From assembly GCF_001684965.1 (NCBI RefSeq), contig NZ_MAYG01000012.1, forward strand, positions 718,188 through 782,187: a DNA stretch of 64,000 nt, read 5' to 3'. Shown piece by piece: positions 8,903 to 16,974 of the stretch; within the stretch, counting starts at the first letter, position 1, and each line of letters begins with the position of its first letter. The stretch is from Chryseobacterium arthrosphaerae. Its GTDB lineage: Bacteria; Bacteroidota; Bacteroidia; Flavobacteriales; Weeksellaceae. The position numbers were made by a program, and so were the translations under genes. The notes below the pieces were generated by a model. The model searched no databases. It saw only the letters and a list, made by a program, of their open reading frames with translations, and had not been told where the DNA came from.

Positions 8903-9400
8903 TTAATAGGTTGTGAGCGTAATCTGATAAAGAACAAGGGTATCTGAGTAGATTGCTTTAAGGCGTATTCTGGCCCCTATTGTTGTGATATCTACTTCAT
9001 TTCCAACATTGGCAGACAGGATCTGTAAATCATTGAAGGTAAACACTCTTGAAATTGGAAGTCCATTCTGAAGCGAGTTCCATGTTACTTTTAAATGGTA
9101 AAGTTCGAAGGTCTGGGCTGTAGTCGGGCTGGGAGTAGGAGGAGAAAGAAAAGCGACGGTTGCTCCGTTTGTAATATATTTACTTTCAAGAACAGGAGTT
9201 GTCTGGGTAGCGCTGTTGGGAGGTGAAATAATATGGCTGTGACGATCGTAATCGGCCTCTACTTTTATATGATTAGGCGGAAAGCTGTTAAAACCTGCCT
9301 CACCAACGTATTTCACACTGAAAGAATTCTGTGCCGATAAACCGGTTACTGATACCACTGTTAATAAAACAGTTAAAAAAAATGTAAGGGTCTTTTTCAT
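8903..9400 (-). CDS. Secreted protein of unknown function
   Basis: The 165-residue protein has a classic signal peptide (MKKTLTFFLTVLLTVVSVTGLSAQ, cleavage near residue 24). The mature part of about 140 residues is rich in Thr, Ser and beta-branched residues and has no cysteine, so it is probably a small all-beta periplasmic or secreted protein. The sequence HSHIISPPN and repeated Pro-Thr-rich turns (LSPPTPSPTTAQT) are notable but not diagnostic. No domain was recognised. It has its own terminator and sits divergent from the DDAH-like gene. Three direct repeats spaced 21 bases lie in its upstream region, 70-118 bases before the start. Confidence 0.75.
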   Translation of the reverse strand: MKKTLTFFLTVLLTVVSVTGLSAQNSFSVKYVGEAGFNSFPPNHIKVEADYDRHSHIISPPNSATQTTPVLESKYITNGATVAFLSPPTPSPTTAQTFELYHLKVTWNSLQNGLPISRVFTFNDLQILSANVGNEVDITTIGARIRLKAIYSDTLVLYQITLTTY

Positions 9401-9469
9401 AATAATATAAGTTAAAATTAGTACTGCTAATATAATTCTACCCGAAAAGTGAAACCAGCTATACTCAAC

Positions 9470-9518
9470 AAGTACGTACGTTTCAATAGTAAGTGCGTCG
9501 CCTAAAATTATAAGTGCG
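9470..9518. promoter_or_regulatory. Three direct repeats AAGTRCG at exact 21-bp spacing
   Basis: AAGTACG begins at 9470, AAGTGCG at 9491 and AAGTGCG at 9512. The spacing of two helical turns puts the three sites on the same DNA face. This geometry fits tandem binding of a regulator such as a LytTR-domain protein, whose half-sites repeat at about 21-22 bp. They lie between divergent genes, closer to the minus-strand secreted-protein gene. Confidence 0.5.
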
Positions 9519-9549
9519 AAACCTCTGGTGGTATTTTCTGCATAAATTG

Positions 9550-9594
9550 TATTCTGAGGATAAAATAACTGTAAATAAAACCTTCCTCAGAATA
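9550..9594. repeat. Perfect 11-bp inverted repeat in the divergent intergenic region
   Basis: TATTCTGAGGA (9550-9560) is the exact reverse complement of TCCTCAGAATA (9584-9594), with a 23-base AT-rich spacer. It lies 95 bases upstream of the DDAH-like gene. A stem this long is unlikely by chance; it may be an operator or an RNA hairpin at the start of a transcript. Confidence 0.5.
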
Positions 9595-9661
9595 ACCGGA
9601 AAATTGGGCAAAATTATAAGGATAAAGCAATTCAAAAGTTTTCCAGATAGAGACCTTTACT

Positions 9662-9669
9662 TATATTTG
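9662..9669 (+). promoter_or_regulatory. Candidate promoter -7 element for the DDAH-like gene
   Basis: TATATTTG matches TAnnTTTG exactly, 19 bases before the ATG at 9689. No clear -33 TTG was seen at the expected distance. Confidence 0.5.
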
Positions 9670-9688
9670 TAGTATTGCATAAATCTTT

Positions 9689-10603
9689 ATGAGACTAAAC
9701 ATTAAAAACGAAACGGGAAGGCTGAGGTCAGTAGTACTAGGCCAGCCTAATTCTTTGGGAGCCGTTCCCACATTAGAGGAAAGTTATGACGCCAAGTCAT
9801 ATTACTCAATCGAACACAATATTTATCCTAAAGAAGAGGATATTATTAATGAAATGAACGCTTTTGAGGCTGTTCTTAAAAAGTATGACGTAGAAGTTCT
9901 GCGTCCAAGCATTATTGAAGACTACAATCAGGTTTTTTCAAGAGATGTAGCCTTTGTGATTGACGACAAAATGATCATTTCCAATGTGATCGCAGACAGA
10001 GCAGACGAACAGGAAGCCTACAAAAATGTTTTCGAAAAAGTAGCATGGAGAAAAATTATCAATCTTCCGGAAACAGCCCATATTGAAGGGGGAGATGTTA
10101 TTGTATGGAATGACTTCCTTTTCATCGGAACCTGCTTCAGCGAAGATTACAGAAACTATAAAACGGCGAGAACCAACGAATACGCCATCGAAATTTTAAA
10201 AGAATATTTTCCCAAGAAAAGAATCATCGATCTTGAACTGAAGAAAAACGATAAAGTCCCGTTTGAAGGAATTCTGCATCTTGACTGTACCTTCAACCCG
10301 GTAGGAGAAGATAAATGCATCATCTATAAAAACGGATTTGTAGATGAAAGTGACTACCGCCTGATCATTGATATTTTCGGAGAAGAAAACTGCTTCCATA
10401 TCAATGACGAAGAAATGTTTGAAATGTTCCCGAATATTTTTTCCATTTCCCCTGAAGTAGTGGTCTCAGACAAAGCATTTACAAGAATGAACAACCACCT
10501 GAGAGAAGTATGGGGAATGACTGTTGAAGAAATTCCTTACAGAGAAATCTCTAAAATGGGCGGATTGCTGAGATGTTCTACCATGCCGCTTGTGAGAGAA
10601 TAA
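9689..10603 (+). CDS. Dimethylarginine dimethylaminohydrolase-like guanidino-group hydrolase
   Basis: The 304-residue protein belongs to the guanidino-group modifying (pentein) superfamily: ETGRLRSVVLGQP start, FSRDVAFVIDD, IEGGDVIVWND, ILHLDCTFNP with the catalytic His, and the C-terminal GGLLRCST with the nucleophilic Cys at about 296. Such enzymes hydrolyse arginine, methylarginines or agmatine-like substrates to citrulline-type products. The closest naming I can support is DDAH-like or amidinotransferase-family. No signal peptide is present, so it is cytoplasmic. A second pentein enzyme (ctlX) follows 98 bases downstream, which suggests a shared arginine/citrulline pathway. Confidence 0.8.
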   Translation: MRLNIKNETGRLRSVVLGQPNSLGAVPTLEESYDAKSYYSIEHNIYPKEEDIINEMNAFEAVLKKYDVEVLRPSIIEDYNQVFSRDVAFVIDDKMIISNVIADRADEQEAYKNVFEKVAWRKIINLPETAHIEGGDVIVWNDFLFIGTCFSEDYRNYKTARTNEYAIEILKEYFPKKRIIDLELKKNDKVPFEGILHLDCTFNPVGEDKCIIYKNGFVDESDYRLIIDIFGEENCFHINDEEMFEMFPNIFSISPEVVVSDKAFTRMNNHLREVWGMTVEEIPYREISKMGGLLRCSTMPLVRE

Positions 10604-10701
10604 TTGAACGGGAGAGTTTGTGAGTGGTAGAGTTTTAGTGTTTGAGAGTGGAAGGGTTTTAATCTTTCAATCTTCAATCTTTTAATTTTTAAATCAAAAA
10701 A

Positions 10702-11625
10702 ATGCAGACAACAGATACAGTACTAATGATAGAGCCGATTGCCTTCGGCTACAACGCAGAAACAGCGAAAAACAATTATTTCCAGGTGGAACAGACAGGT
10801 TCTGATATCCAATCCAAAGCACTGGCAGAGTTCAATACCTTTGTAGGAAAGCTGAGAGGAAAAGGAATCAATGTCATTACGATAAAAGATACATTGGATC
10901 CTCATACCCCGGATTCTATCTTCCCGAATAACTGGGTAAGCTTCCATAAAGACGGGAAAGTGGTTTTATACCCCATGTTCGCTTCCAACAGAAGAGTGGA
11001 GCGAAGAGAAGATATTCTTGAAACTATCGAAAACCTTGGATTTGAAATTGATGAAATTGACGACTGGTCATTCTCTGAAACTCAGGGCCATTTTCTTGAA
11101 GGAACAGGCAGTATGATCTTTGATCATGACAATAAAATTGCATACGGTTCGGTTTCTTTAAGGCTGGATGAAAAACTGTTCAGGGAATTCTGTACAAAAT
11201 ATGGCTTCACACCGGTCGTTTTCCATTCTTATCAGACAGTAGGTACAGAAAGACTTCCCATATACCACACTAATGTAATGATGTGCGTTGCAGACCGGTT
11301 TGTAGTGATATGTCTTGATTGTATTGATGATGAACTGGAAAGAGAAAAAGTCATTGAAGCCATCAAAAAATCAGGAAAGGAGATTATCGAGATTTCTGAA
11401 GATCAGATGCAGCAGTTTGCAGGAAATATGCTTCAGGTTCAGAATAAAGAAGGGGAAAAATTCCTGGTAATGAGCCAGACCGCTTATCAATCTTTAACAC
11501 AAGAACAAGTGGCAGCCATAGAAAAATACTGTGAAATCATCTATTCAGATCTGAATACGATCGAAGTAAACGGAGGCGGAAGTGCAAGATGTATGCTCGC
11601 TGAGGTTTTTCTTCCAAAAAAATAA
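10702..11625 (+). CDS. ctlX: Citrulline utilization hydrolase CtlX-like (arginine deiminase-related)
   Basis: The 307-residue protein has the pentein fold signatures MIEPIAFGYNAETAKNNYFQ, PDSIFPNNWVSFH, LEGTGSMIFDH, YHTNVMMCVAD with the catalytic His, and NGGGSARCMLAEVFLP with the catalytic Cys near residue 297. This set matches the CtlX family, linked to citrulline use. The sequence supports a hydrolase that acts on a guanidino or ureido group, but the exact substrate is not visible. It stops 20 bases before speH and is probably cotranscribed with the polyamine genes that follow. Confidence 0.82.
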   Translation: MQTTDTVLMIEPIAFGYNAETAKNNYFQVEQTGSDIQSKALAEFNTFVGKLRGKGINVITIKDTLDPHTPDSIFPNNWVSFHKDGKVVLYPMFASNRRVERREDILETIENLGFEIDEIDDWSFSETQGHFLEGTGSMIFDHDNKIAYGSVSLRLDEKLFREFCTKYGFTPVVFHSYQTVGTERLPIYHTNVMMCVADRFVVICLDCIDDELEREKVIEAIKKSGKEIIEISEDQMQQFAGNMLQVQNKEGEKFLVMSQTAYQSLTQEQVAAIEKYCEIIYSDLNTIEVNGGGSARCMLAEVFLPKK

Positions 11626-11645
11626 TATATTTACGAAAAAATTAA

Positions 11646-12005
11646 TTGAACCCATTATCAAATAAAGGTTTACATATTCTTCTGACTTTGGAAACAGAGT
11701 CAGAAGATTTGTTATTAGACAGCGAAGGTTTTCTGGAATTTACAGAAAGTATCCTGAAAACCAAAGAAGTGGAAATTGTTGGGATTACCAATCATGTTTT
11801 TGAAAACCAGAGTTTTACTTCAGCAGTATGCCTGAAAGAATCACATCTTTGTATTCATACGTGGCCGGAATTCAGACAGCTTACCTTTGATGTTTTTCTT
11901 TGTAATTATACTCAGGATAACACAGCAAAAGTAGAGCAGATAGCAGATGAGGTCGTTCAATATTTTAAAGCTAATACCATTCAGAAACACAAAATTTACA
12001 GATAG
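11646..12005 (+). CDS. speH: S-adenosylmethionine decarboxylase proenzyme, SpeH type
   Basis: The 119-residue protein carries the prokaryotic class 1B AdoMet decarboxylase motif ESHLCIHTWPEF, in which Ser66 would become the pyruvoyl group by self-cleavage after Glu65. The proton donors His71 and Cys86 (DVFLCN) are both present. The enzyme makes decarboxylated AdoMet, the aminopropyl donor for spermidine synthase. The reading frame has a TAA directly before the TTG at 11646 and no upstream ATG, so TTG is the probable start codon. Three bases separate it from the DUF4178 gene, and a membrane-bound spermidine synthase gene lies four genes on. It is the first gene of a tight polyamine-linked operon. 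Confidence 0.88.
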   Translation: MNPLSNKGLHILLTLETESEDLLLDSEGFLEFTESILKTKEVEIVGITNHVFENQSFTSAVCLKESHLCIHTWPEFRQLTFDVFLCNYTQDNTAKVEQIADEVVQYFKANTIQKHKIYR

Positions 12006-12008
12006 AAT

Positions 12009-13466
12009 ATGCATTATGTCTGCCCAGCATGCGATTCGGAAAATAAATTAGACCTTACATTTCCTGTCAGGGAATATGTTTGTCAGACCTGTTCTCATCT
12101 CATTGATGTAGCATCAAATAACCATGCCAGACATCTGAAAGTGCCCACTGAGAATGTGGTTCTGGATATCGGACAGAAAGGTAAAATAGGAGACACAGAA
12201 TATACCGTTACCGGAATTATTGTAAGGAAATATGGATCCAGTATTTTCTGGCGCGAATATTACCTTAAAGACAGCAAAGGGAATGATGCCTTTATGAGTG
12301 AAAGCGACGGGCATTGGGTATTCCTGATATCAATACCGGCTGATGATTTTAAAAGCAAGGATTCCCAGATAGCGACCTATGCCGGGAGAAATTACCGTTG
12401 GTATGAAACTTCCCAATGCAGCATTCACGCTGCAGCAGGTTTTTTTGATGAAAAGCTGGATTTCAGTCTTGCCACCTACAAAGAATACGTCAATGGAACC
12501 CGGATGATCTCCCAGGAGAAGACCGGGAAAAACATACAGTATTTCTATGGAGCTCACATTCCCAGGGATAAAGTGAAAAGAGGTTTTAAAATAGCGAATA
12601 TGCCATTTTATACCGGAATAGGGATCGTTCAGCCCTATTACGTAGATACCCGCCAGGCCATCAATATCTTTTGTATTGCAGCATTGCTGATATGTCTGCT
12701 TCAGATGTATGTGTATACTTCAAGAACCAATGAAACCGTTTTTGCAGAGACCATCAATTTCGCTGATGTACAGGATAAGGAAATGGTCAGCAAAAGCTTT
12801 ACCCTTTCGGGAGGTTCCGCACCATTAAAGGTAAATGCATTTTCAGGAGTGGATAATTCGTGGGCCAATATCCAGCTGAGTCTTGTGAATGAAAAAACCA
12901 ACGAAATTATTTATACCTCAAGAGATATCGAACAGTATCATGGTTACGAAGAGGGGGAAAGCTGGTCGGAAGGAAGCCAGGCCGAAGAATTTAATCTTTG
13001 CGGAGTAAGTTCAGGAAACTATCATTTTCTTATTTCTGCAGAGAAAGAAGGCGCTTTGCCCACCTTTTCCAACCTTCAGTCACCGGATTCAAAAGTGATG
13101 ATATCACGGGATAAATCAGGGGCCATAGAAATTACCGATACCTATAAAGCCCAGACGACAACCTTTGCAGACGGAAAGACACTGGAAAAAGATACGTCGG
13201 AAGTTGCCCGGTTGACAAAGGCGTCTTTCGGTACCCAAAAGCTGGATTCTCTGATTAATGCTGAAGCACCTAAGCTCACTACAGATCCCATTTCAAGCAA
13301 TACCTATGTACAGCTCAAAGCAACCTGGCTGCCTGTATCATTCTGGAATTTCGGATTTATCTTGTTTATAATGGTTGCCCTTTTTGTAGCAATGCTTATC
13401 GGGAAACATTTTTTCAATGTTAAAAAATGGAACAATAGCTCAAATTCACCTTATTCTCCATCATGA
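12009..13466 (+). CDS. DUF4178-domain membrane protein with zinc ribbon
   Basis: The 485-residue protein opens with a zinc-ribbon pair (CPAC at about residues 4-7 and CQTC at about 25-28). A DUF4178-like beta domain follows (roughly 45-200: TENVVLDIGQKGKIGDTEYTV, YLKDSKGNDAFMSESDGHW). A first transmembrane helix lies near 220-238 (INIFCIAALLICLLQMYVY), a predicted extracytoplasmic domain of about 200 residues follows, and a second helix sits near the C-terminus. DUF4178 genes are repeatedly found with DUF350 and spermidine synthase genes in bacterial genomes; the function is not established. The last codon overlaps the next gene start, which implies translational coupling. Confidence 0.8.
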   Translation: MHYVCPACDSENKLDLTFPVREYVCQTCSHLIDVASNNHARHLKVPTENVVLDIGQKGKIGDTEYTVTGIIVRKYGSSIFWREYYLKDSKGNDAFMSESDGHWVFLISIPADDFKSKDSQIATYAGRNYRWYETSQCSIHAAAGFFDEKLDFSLATYKEYVNGTRMISQEKTGKNIQYFYGAHIPRDKVKRGFKIANMPFYTGIGIVQPYYVDTRQAINIFCIAALLICLLQMYVYTSRTNETVFAETINFADVQDKEMVSKSFTLSGGSAPLKVNAFSGVDNSWANIQLSLVNEKTNEIIYTSRDIEQYHGYEEGESWSEGSQAEEFNLCGVSSGNYHFLISAEKEGALPTFSNLQSPDSKVMISRDKSGAIEITDTYKAQTTTFADGKTLEKDTSEVARLTKASFGTQKLDSLINAEAPKLTTDPISSNTYVQLKATWLPVSFWNFGFILFIMVALFVAMLIGKHFFNVKKWNNSSNSPYSPS

Positions 13467-13669
13467 TGATTACCAATATTTTAGACTATATAAGACAAAA
13501 CTGGATTCTCTGCCTGCTTGGTGGGTTTTTCCTGTCATGGTTTGTATACCTTACCTATCGTGGAAATCAGGTCTGCGACTGTGCGAAAACAGAAACCTAT
13601 CGTGACGGAACCACCAGAAGCCATTCCAGAGGAGGTGGAGTAGGATTTTACAGATATTATCACAAATAA
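13463..13669 (+). CDS. Small single-pass membrane protein
   Basis: These 68 residues start at an ATG that overlaps the stop codon of the DUF4178 gene by three bases. One membrane helix (about 13-32, WILCLLGGFFLSWFVYLTY) is followed by a short C-terminal tail with a CDC motif, many Arg/Ser/Gly residues (TTRSHSRGGGVGFYRYYHK) and an aromatic end. The packed operon position favours a real gene. No family was recognised. Confidence 0.7.
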   Translation: MMITNILDYIRQNWILCLLGGFFLSWFVYLTYRGNQVCDCAKTETYRDGTTRSHSRGGGVGFYRYYHK

Positions 13670-13682
13670 AAATATAAAAACT

Positions 13683-13898
13683 ATGGACAACATCAATGTA
13701 TTACCAATATTCAATTCAGTTCTTTATTCATTTTTAGGAATTGCCATTCTTCTGGTGTGCTATTTCATTATTGAAAAACTGACTCCGGAAAAAACATGGC
13801 ATGAGATTGCCCAAAACAAAAATATTGCGCTGGCAATTGTTTTCGGAGCATTTATCATCGGGATTTCAATGATCATAAGCGCTGCAATTCATGGATAA
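13683..13898 (+). CDS. DUF350-family small membrane protein
   Basis: The 71-residue protein has two hydrophobic helices (about 10-29 and 47-68) separated by a charged loop (EKLTPEKTWHEIAQNKN). The second helix starts with NIALAIVFGAFIIGISMII, the typical DUF350 pattern. DUF350 proteins such as YjfL are small inner-membrane proteins of unknown role that co-occur with polyamine and phage-shock-like genes. Its last eight bases overlap the start of the spermidine synthase gene, so the two are likely translated together. Confidence 0.85.
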   Translation: MDNINVLPIFNSVLYSFLGIAILLVCYFIIEKLTPEKTWHEIAQNKNIALAIVFGAFIIGISMIISAAIHG

Positions 13899-15405
13899 AA
13901 AGAGGATCCCTCTTGAGCTGCTTTTATTGTTTTCGGTATTTGTCATTGCTACATGCGGGTTGATTTATGAGTTGGTGGCAGGAGCGCTGGCAAGCTACCT
14001 TCTGGGAGATTCTGTAAAGCAGTTTTCTTTCATTATCGGGGTTTATTTATTTTCGATGGGAGTAGGTTCCTATCTGGCGAAATTCATTAAAGGAAACCTC
14101 ATCGATAAATTCGTTGAGATTGAGATCCTGGTTGGAATAGTAGGCGGAATCAGTTCTGTGGTTCTTTTTATTCTCTTCAATACCTTAGCACATTTTGAAA
14201 GCGTTCTGTATCTTTTTGTCTTTTTTACCGGATGTCTGGTGGGAGTGGAAATTCCGCTTCTGATGAATATCCTGAAAGACAGGGTACAGTTTAAAGATTT
14301 AGTTTCCAATGTCTTTGCATTCGATTATATTGGTGCTTTGCTGGCATCGATTCTTTTTCCGCTCGTTTTAATTCCGAAATTGGGAATCGTAAAAACCCCT
14401 TTGTTTTTTGGGCTGATCAATGTTTCTATTGCCATATTTCTTTGTTATTATCTTAAGAAAGAATTGTCGAAGCCACTTTCGTTAAAGGTGAAATCAATGG
14501 CCGCATTTCTTTTTTTGCTGGGACTTTTCTTCTTTTCAGATATGATTCTGTCTTATTCAGAAGAGAAACTATACGGTGAAAATGTAGTGTTTACCAAAAG
14601 CTCACCTTATCAAAGAATTGTATTGACAAGGAATACCCATGAATTCCGTTTATATTTAAATAACAACTTACAGTTTTCGTCCACAGACGAATACCGTTAT
14701 CATGAAGCTCTGGTACATCCGGCAATGTCTATGGCCAAAAATATTGATCATATTCTGATCCTTGGAGGAGGAGATGGCTTTGCTGCAAGAGAAGTATTGA
14801 AATACAAAGACGTCAAAAAAATTACCCTTGTAGATCTTGATGGTGAAATGACTCAGTTTTTTAAAAACAATGAAACTATGCGCAGGCTGAACCAAAGTTC
14901 TTTTTCTGACCCCAAAGTGGAAGTGATCAATAAAGATGCTTACATTTGGGTAAAAGAGAACAAAAAGAAGTTTGACGTCATCATCATAGACTTTCCTGAT
15001 CCGTCCAATTACAGCCTGGGAAAACTATATTCCCTGCAGTTTTATAAAGAACTTGAGAGACTGACTACTCCTGATACCAAAATTGTGGTGCAGACCACGT
15101 CACCGTACTTTGCTCCCAAATCTTTCTGGTGTATAGAAAAAACCATCAGTCAGATCTTTCCTTTTACGGCAGCTTACCATACCTATGTTCCCTCATTCGG
15201 GGAATGGGGGTTCTCAATGGCTTCATTTGAACCTGTCAATAACAGAATTTACAGAAAGCTTCCCAATTTAAAATATTATGATTACAACTTTTCCCAGATG
15301 TCTTATTTCAACAAAGATATGAAGGTGAAAGAAGTAGAAGTTAACCGTCTGGATAACCAGATATTAGTCCGTTATTTCGATGAAGAGTGGGGCAAGGTAC
15401 AGTAG
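13891..15405 (+). CDS. speE: Membrane-anchored polyamine aminopropyltransferase (spermidine synthase-like)
   Basis: The 504-residue protein has an N-terminal half of about seven membrane helices (residues 10-215). The C-terminal half is a spermidine-synthase domain (about 225-500) with the AdoMet-binding signature LGGGDGFAAREVLKY, followed by VDLDGEM, the catalytic-loop region IDFPDPSNYSLGKLYS and QTTSPYF. This TM-plus-SpeE architecture is distinct from the soluble 280-residue enzyme. It would transfer aminopropyl groups from the SpeH product at or near the membrane; the acceptor might be putrescine or something else. It overlaps DUF350 by 8 bases and the next gene by 26. The catalytic loop differs from the common DSSDPxGP form, so acceptor specificity may be changed. 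Confidence 0.87.
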   Translation: MDKKRIPLELLLLFSVFVIATCGLIYELVAGALASYLLGDSVKQFSFIIGVYLFSMGVGSYLAKFIKGNLIDKFVEIEILVGIVGGISSVVLFILFNTLAHFESVLYLFVFFTGCLVGVEIPLLMNILKDRVQFKDLVSNVFAFDYIGALLASILFPLVLIPKLGIVKTPLFFGLINVSIAIFLCYYLKKELSKPLSLKVKSMAAFLFLLGLFFFSDMILSYSEEKLYGENVVFTKSSPYQRIVLTRNTHEFRLYLNNNLQFSSTDEYRYHEALVHPAMSMAKNIDHILILGGGDGFAAREVLKYKDVKKITLVDLDGEMTQFFKNNETMRRLNQSSFSDPKVEVINKDAYIWVKENKKKFDVIIIDFPDPSNYSLGKLYSLQFYKELERLTTPDTKIVVQTTSPYFAPKSFWCIEKTISQIFPFTAAYHTYVPSFGEWGFSMASFEPVNNRIYRKLPNLKYYDYNFSQMSYFNKDMKVKEVEVNRLDNQILVRYFDEEWGKVQ

Positions 15406-16972
15406 AAAGGATTTCCTTAAAACTATATTTTTAGGTAGCCTGATATTGCCTTTTCTTCAGTATTGCGGAAAGAAGGTAAAAGCTTTACTGCTTAAAATCA
15501 CAGGAACCGATCACGTGCTGGGACATAAGCTGTGGGCAAAAGACTTTCCGCAGTATTCAGAAGTTATCCACACAAAATATCTCGTTGTGGGTGGTGGAAT
15601 TTCCGGACTTTCTGCCTGCAGATTCTTTCATCAGAATCATGAAAAAGATTACCTGCTGTTGGAAATGGAAATCCATTTGGGCGGAAACTCTTCCAACGGG
15701 CAGAATCAGTTTTCAAAATTCCCTCTGGGAGCCCATTATTTACCATTACCCAATAAAGAAAATACGGAAATCATAGAATTCCTGAAAGAAAGTGGAATTT
15801 GTCTCGGAACAGAAGAGAACGGAGAACCTGTTCTGGATGAATACCAGATGACTTTTCCACAGCAGGAGAGACTGTTCTTCAAAAATTCCTGGCAGAACGA
15901 TATTGTTCCGCAAAAAGGAATTTCAGCCGATACCCAGAACGAACTTACCCGTTTTTTCAAAATGATGGATGCATTCCGGGTAAAGAAAGACGCTCAGGGA
16001 AAATATTGGTTTGCCATTCCCGTACATGATTCCAGTAAGGAAGATGAGGTGGTAGAATTAGAAAATATACTTTTCAGGGATTGGCTTAAAGAACAGCATT
16101 TTCAGTCAGAAGAGCTGTTATGGTTGTTGGATTATTCCTGCAGGGACGATTACGGATTGGGAATAGACTATGTTTCGGCCTGGGCGGGAATTCATTATTT
16201 TGCAGGAAGGAAGAATAACTGGAGCAAAACGTATAAAGATCAGGTATTCACATGGCCGGAAGGAAACGCCAGACTGACCCGGCATTTTTTAAAATACACA
16301 GAGGGAAAGCATTTATCGGGACATCTGGTCTTTGATGTAAAAATCAATGATAAAGTTGAAGTATTGAGCTTTGATAATTCTTCGGAAAAAACAAAGAAGA
16401 TCATCGCAGAGAAAGTCTTGTTTGCTACGCCACAGTTTGTGAATGAAAGAATCTTTGATAATAAAAAAGCATCATCATTTCATTATGTTCCCTGGCTTCT
16501 TACGACTATTACGCTTCGGAATGAATTCGGGGGCGATGAAGAACTGGCCTGGGACAATGTGATCTATGGCTCTTCGGGTTTGGGATATATTTATGATCAG
16601 CATCAGAACATCAACCAGATCCTTGGAGAAAAGGTGATTACTTACTACAAAAGCTTTTCTACAGCAGATTGTAAAAAGGCAAGGAAAGGACTCTATGCAA
16701 TGAAAGAAGCTGAACTGAAAACTTTAGTTTTAGAAGATCTGAAGAAAGCCCACCCGTTGATAGAAGACTTTATCCTGGAAATGCAGTTCCATAAAATAGG
16801 GCATGCCATGATCGCTCCGGTTCCCGGTCAGATTTTTGGGAAGGCAGCCCAAACAGCTAAAGAAGCTATGGACCATAAAATATTCTTTGCCCACTCTGAT
16901 CTCTCAGGAATATCTATTTTTGAAGAAGCCTTTTATCAGGGAACAAGAACAGCGGCACAAATGATATCGTAA
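15380..16972 (+). CDS. FAD-dependent oxidoreductase, amine-oxidase-like, with Tat-like N-terminus
   Basis: The 530-residue protein begins inside the speE gene. Its N-terminus YSRKDFLKTIFLGSLILPFL resembles a twin-arginine signal (S-R-K-x-F-L-K), with a Cys (LQYCGKK) that might be lipidated. A dinucleotide-binding motif (LVVGGGISGLSACRFF, about residues 70-85) and GGNSSNG mark the FAD domain of flavin-containing amine oxidoreductases. The C-terminal GISIFEEAFYQGTRTAAQMI also fits that family, where it closes over FAD. Next to a spermidine synthase, a role in oxidising a polyamine product is a fair inference, but the substrate is not known. If exported by Tat it would be folded with FAD before transport. 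Confidence 0.78.
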   Translation: MKSGARYSRKDFLKTIFLGSLILPFLQYCGKKVKALLLKITGTDHVLGHKLWAKDFPQYSEVIHTKYLVVGGGISGLSACRFFHQNHEKDYLLLEMEIHLGGNSSNGQNQFSKFPLGAHYLPLPNKENTEIIEFLKESGICLGTEENGEPVLDEYQMTFPQQERLFFKNSWQNDIVPQKGISADTQNELTRFFKMMDAFRVKKDAQGKYWFAIPVHDSSKEDEVVELENILFRDWLKEQHFQSEELLWLLDYSCRDDYGLGIDYVSAWAGIHYFAGRKNNWSKTYKDQVFTWPEGNARLTRHFLKYTEGKHLSGHLVFDVKINDKVEVLSFDNSSEKTKKIIAEKVLFATPQFVNERIFDNKKASSFHYVPWLLTTITLRNEFGGDEELAWDNVIYGSSGLGYIYDQHQNINQILGEKVITYYKSFSTADCKKARKGLYAMKEAELKTLVLEDLKKAHPLIEDFILEMQFHKIGHAMIAPVPGQIFGKAAQTAKEAMDHKIFFAHSDLSGISIFEEAFYQGTRTAAQMIS

Positions 16973-16974
16973 AA

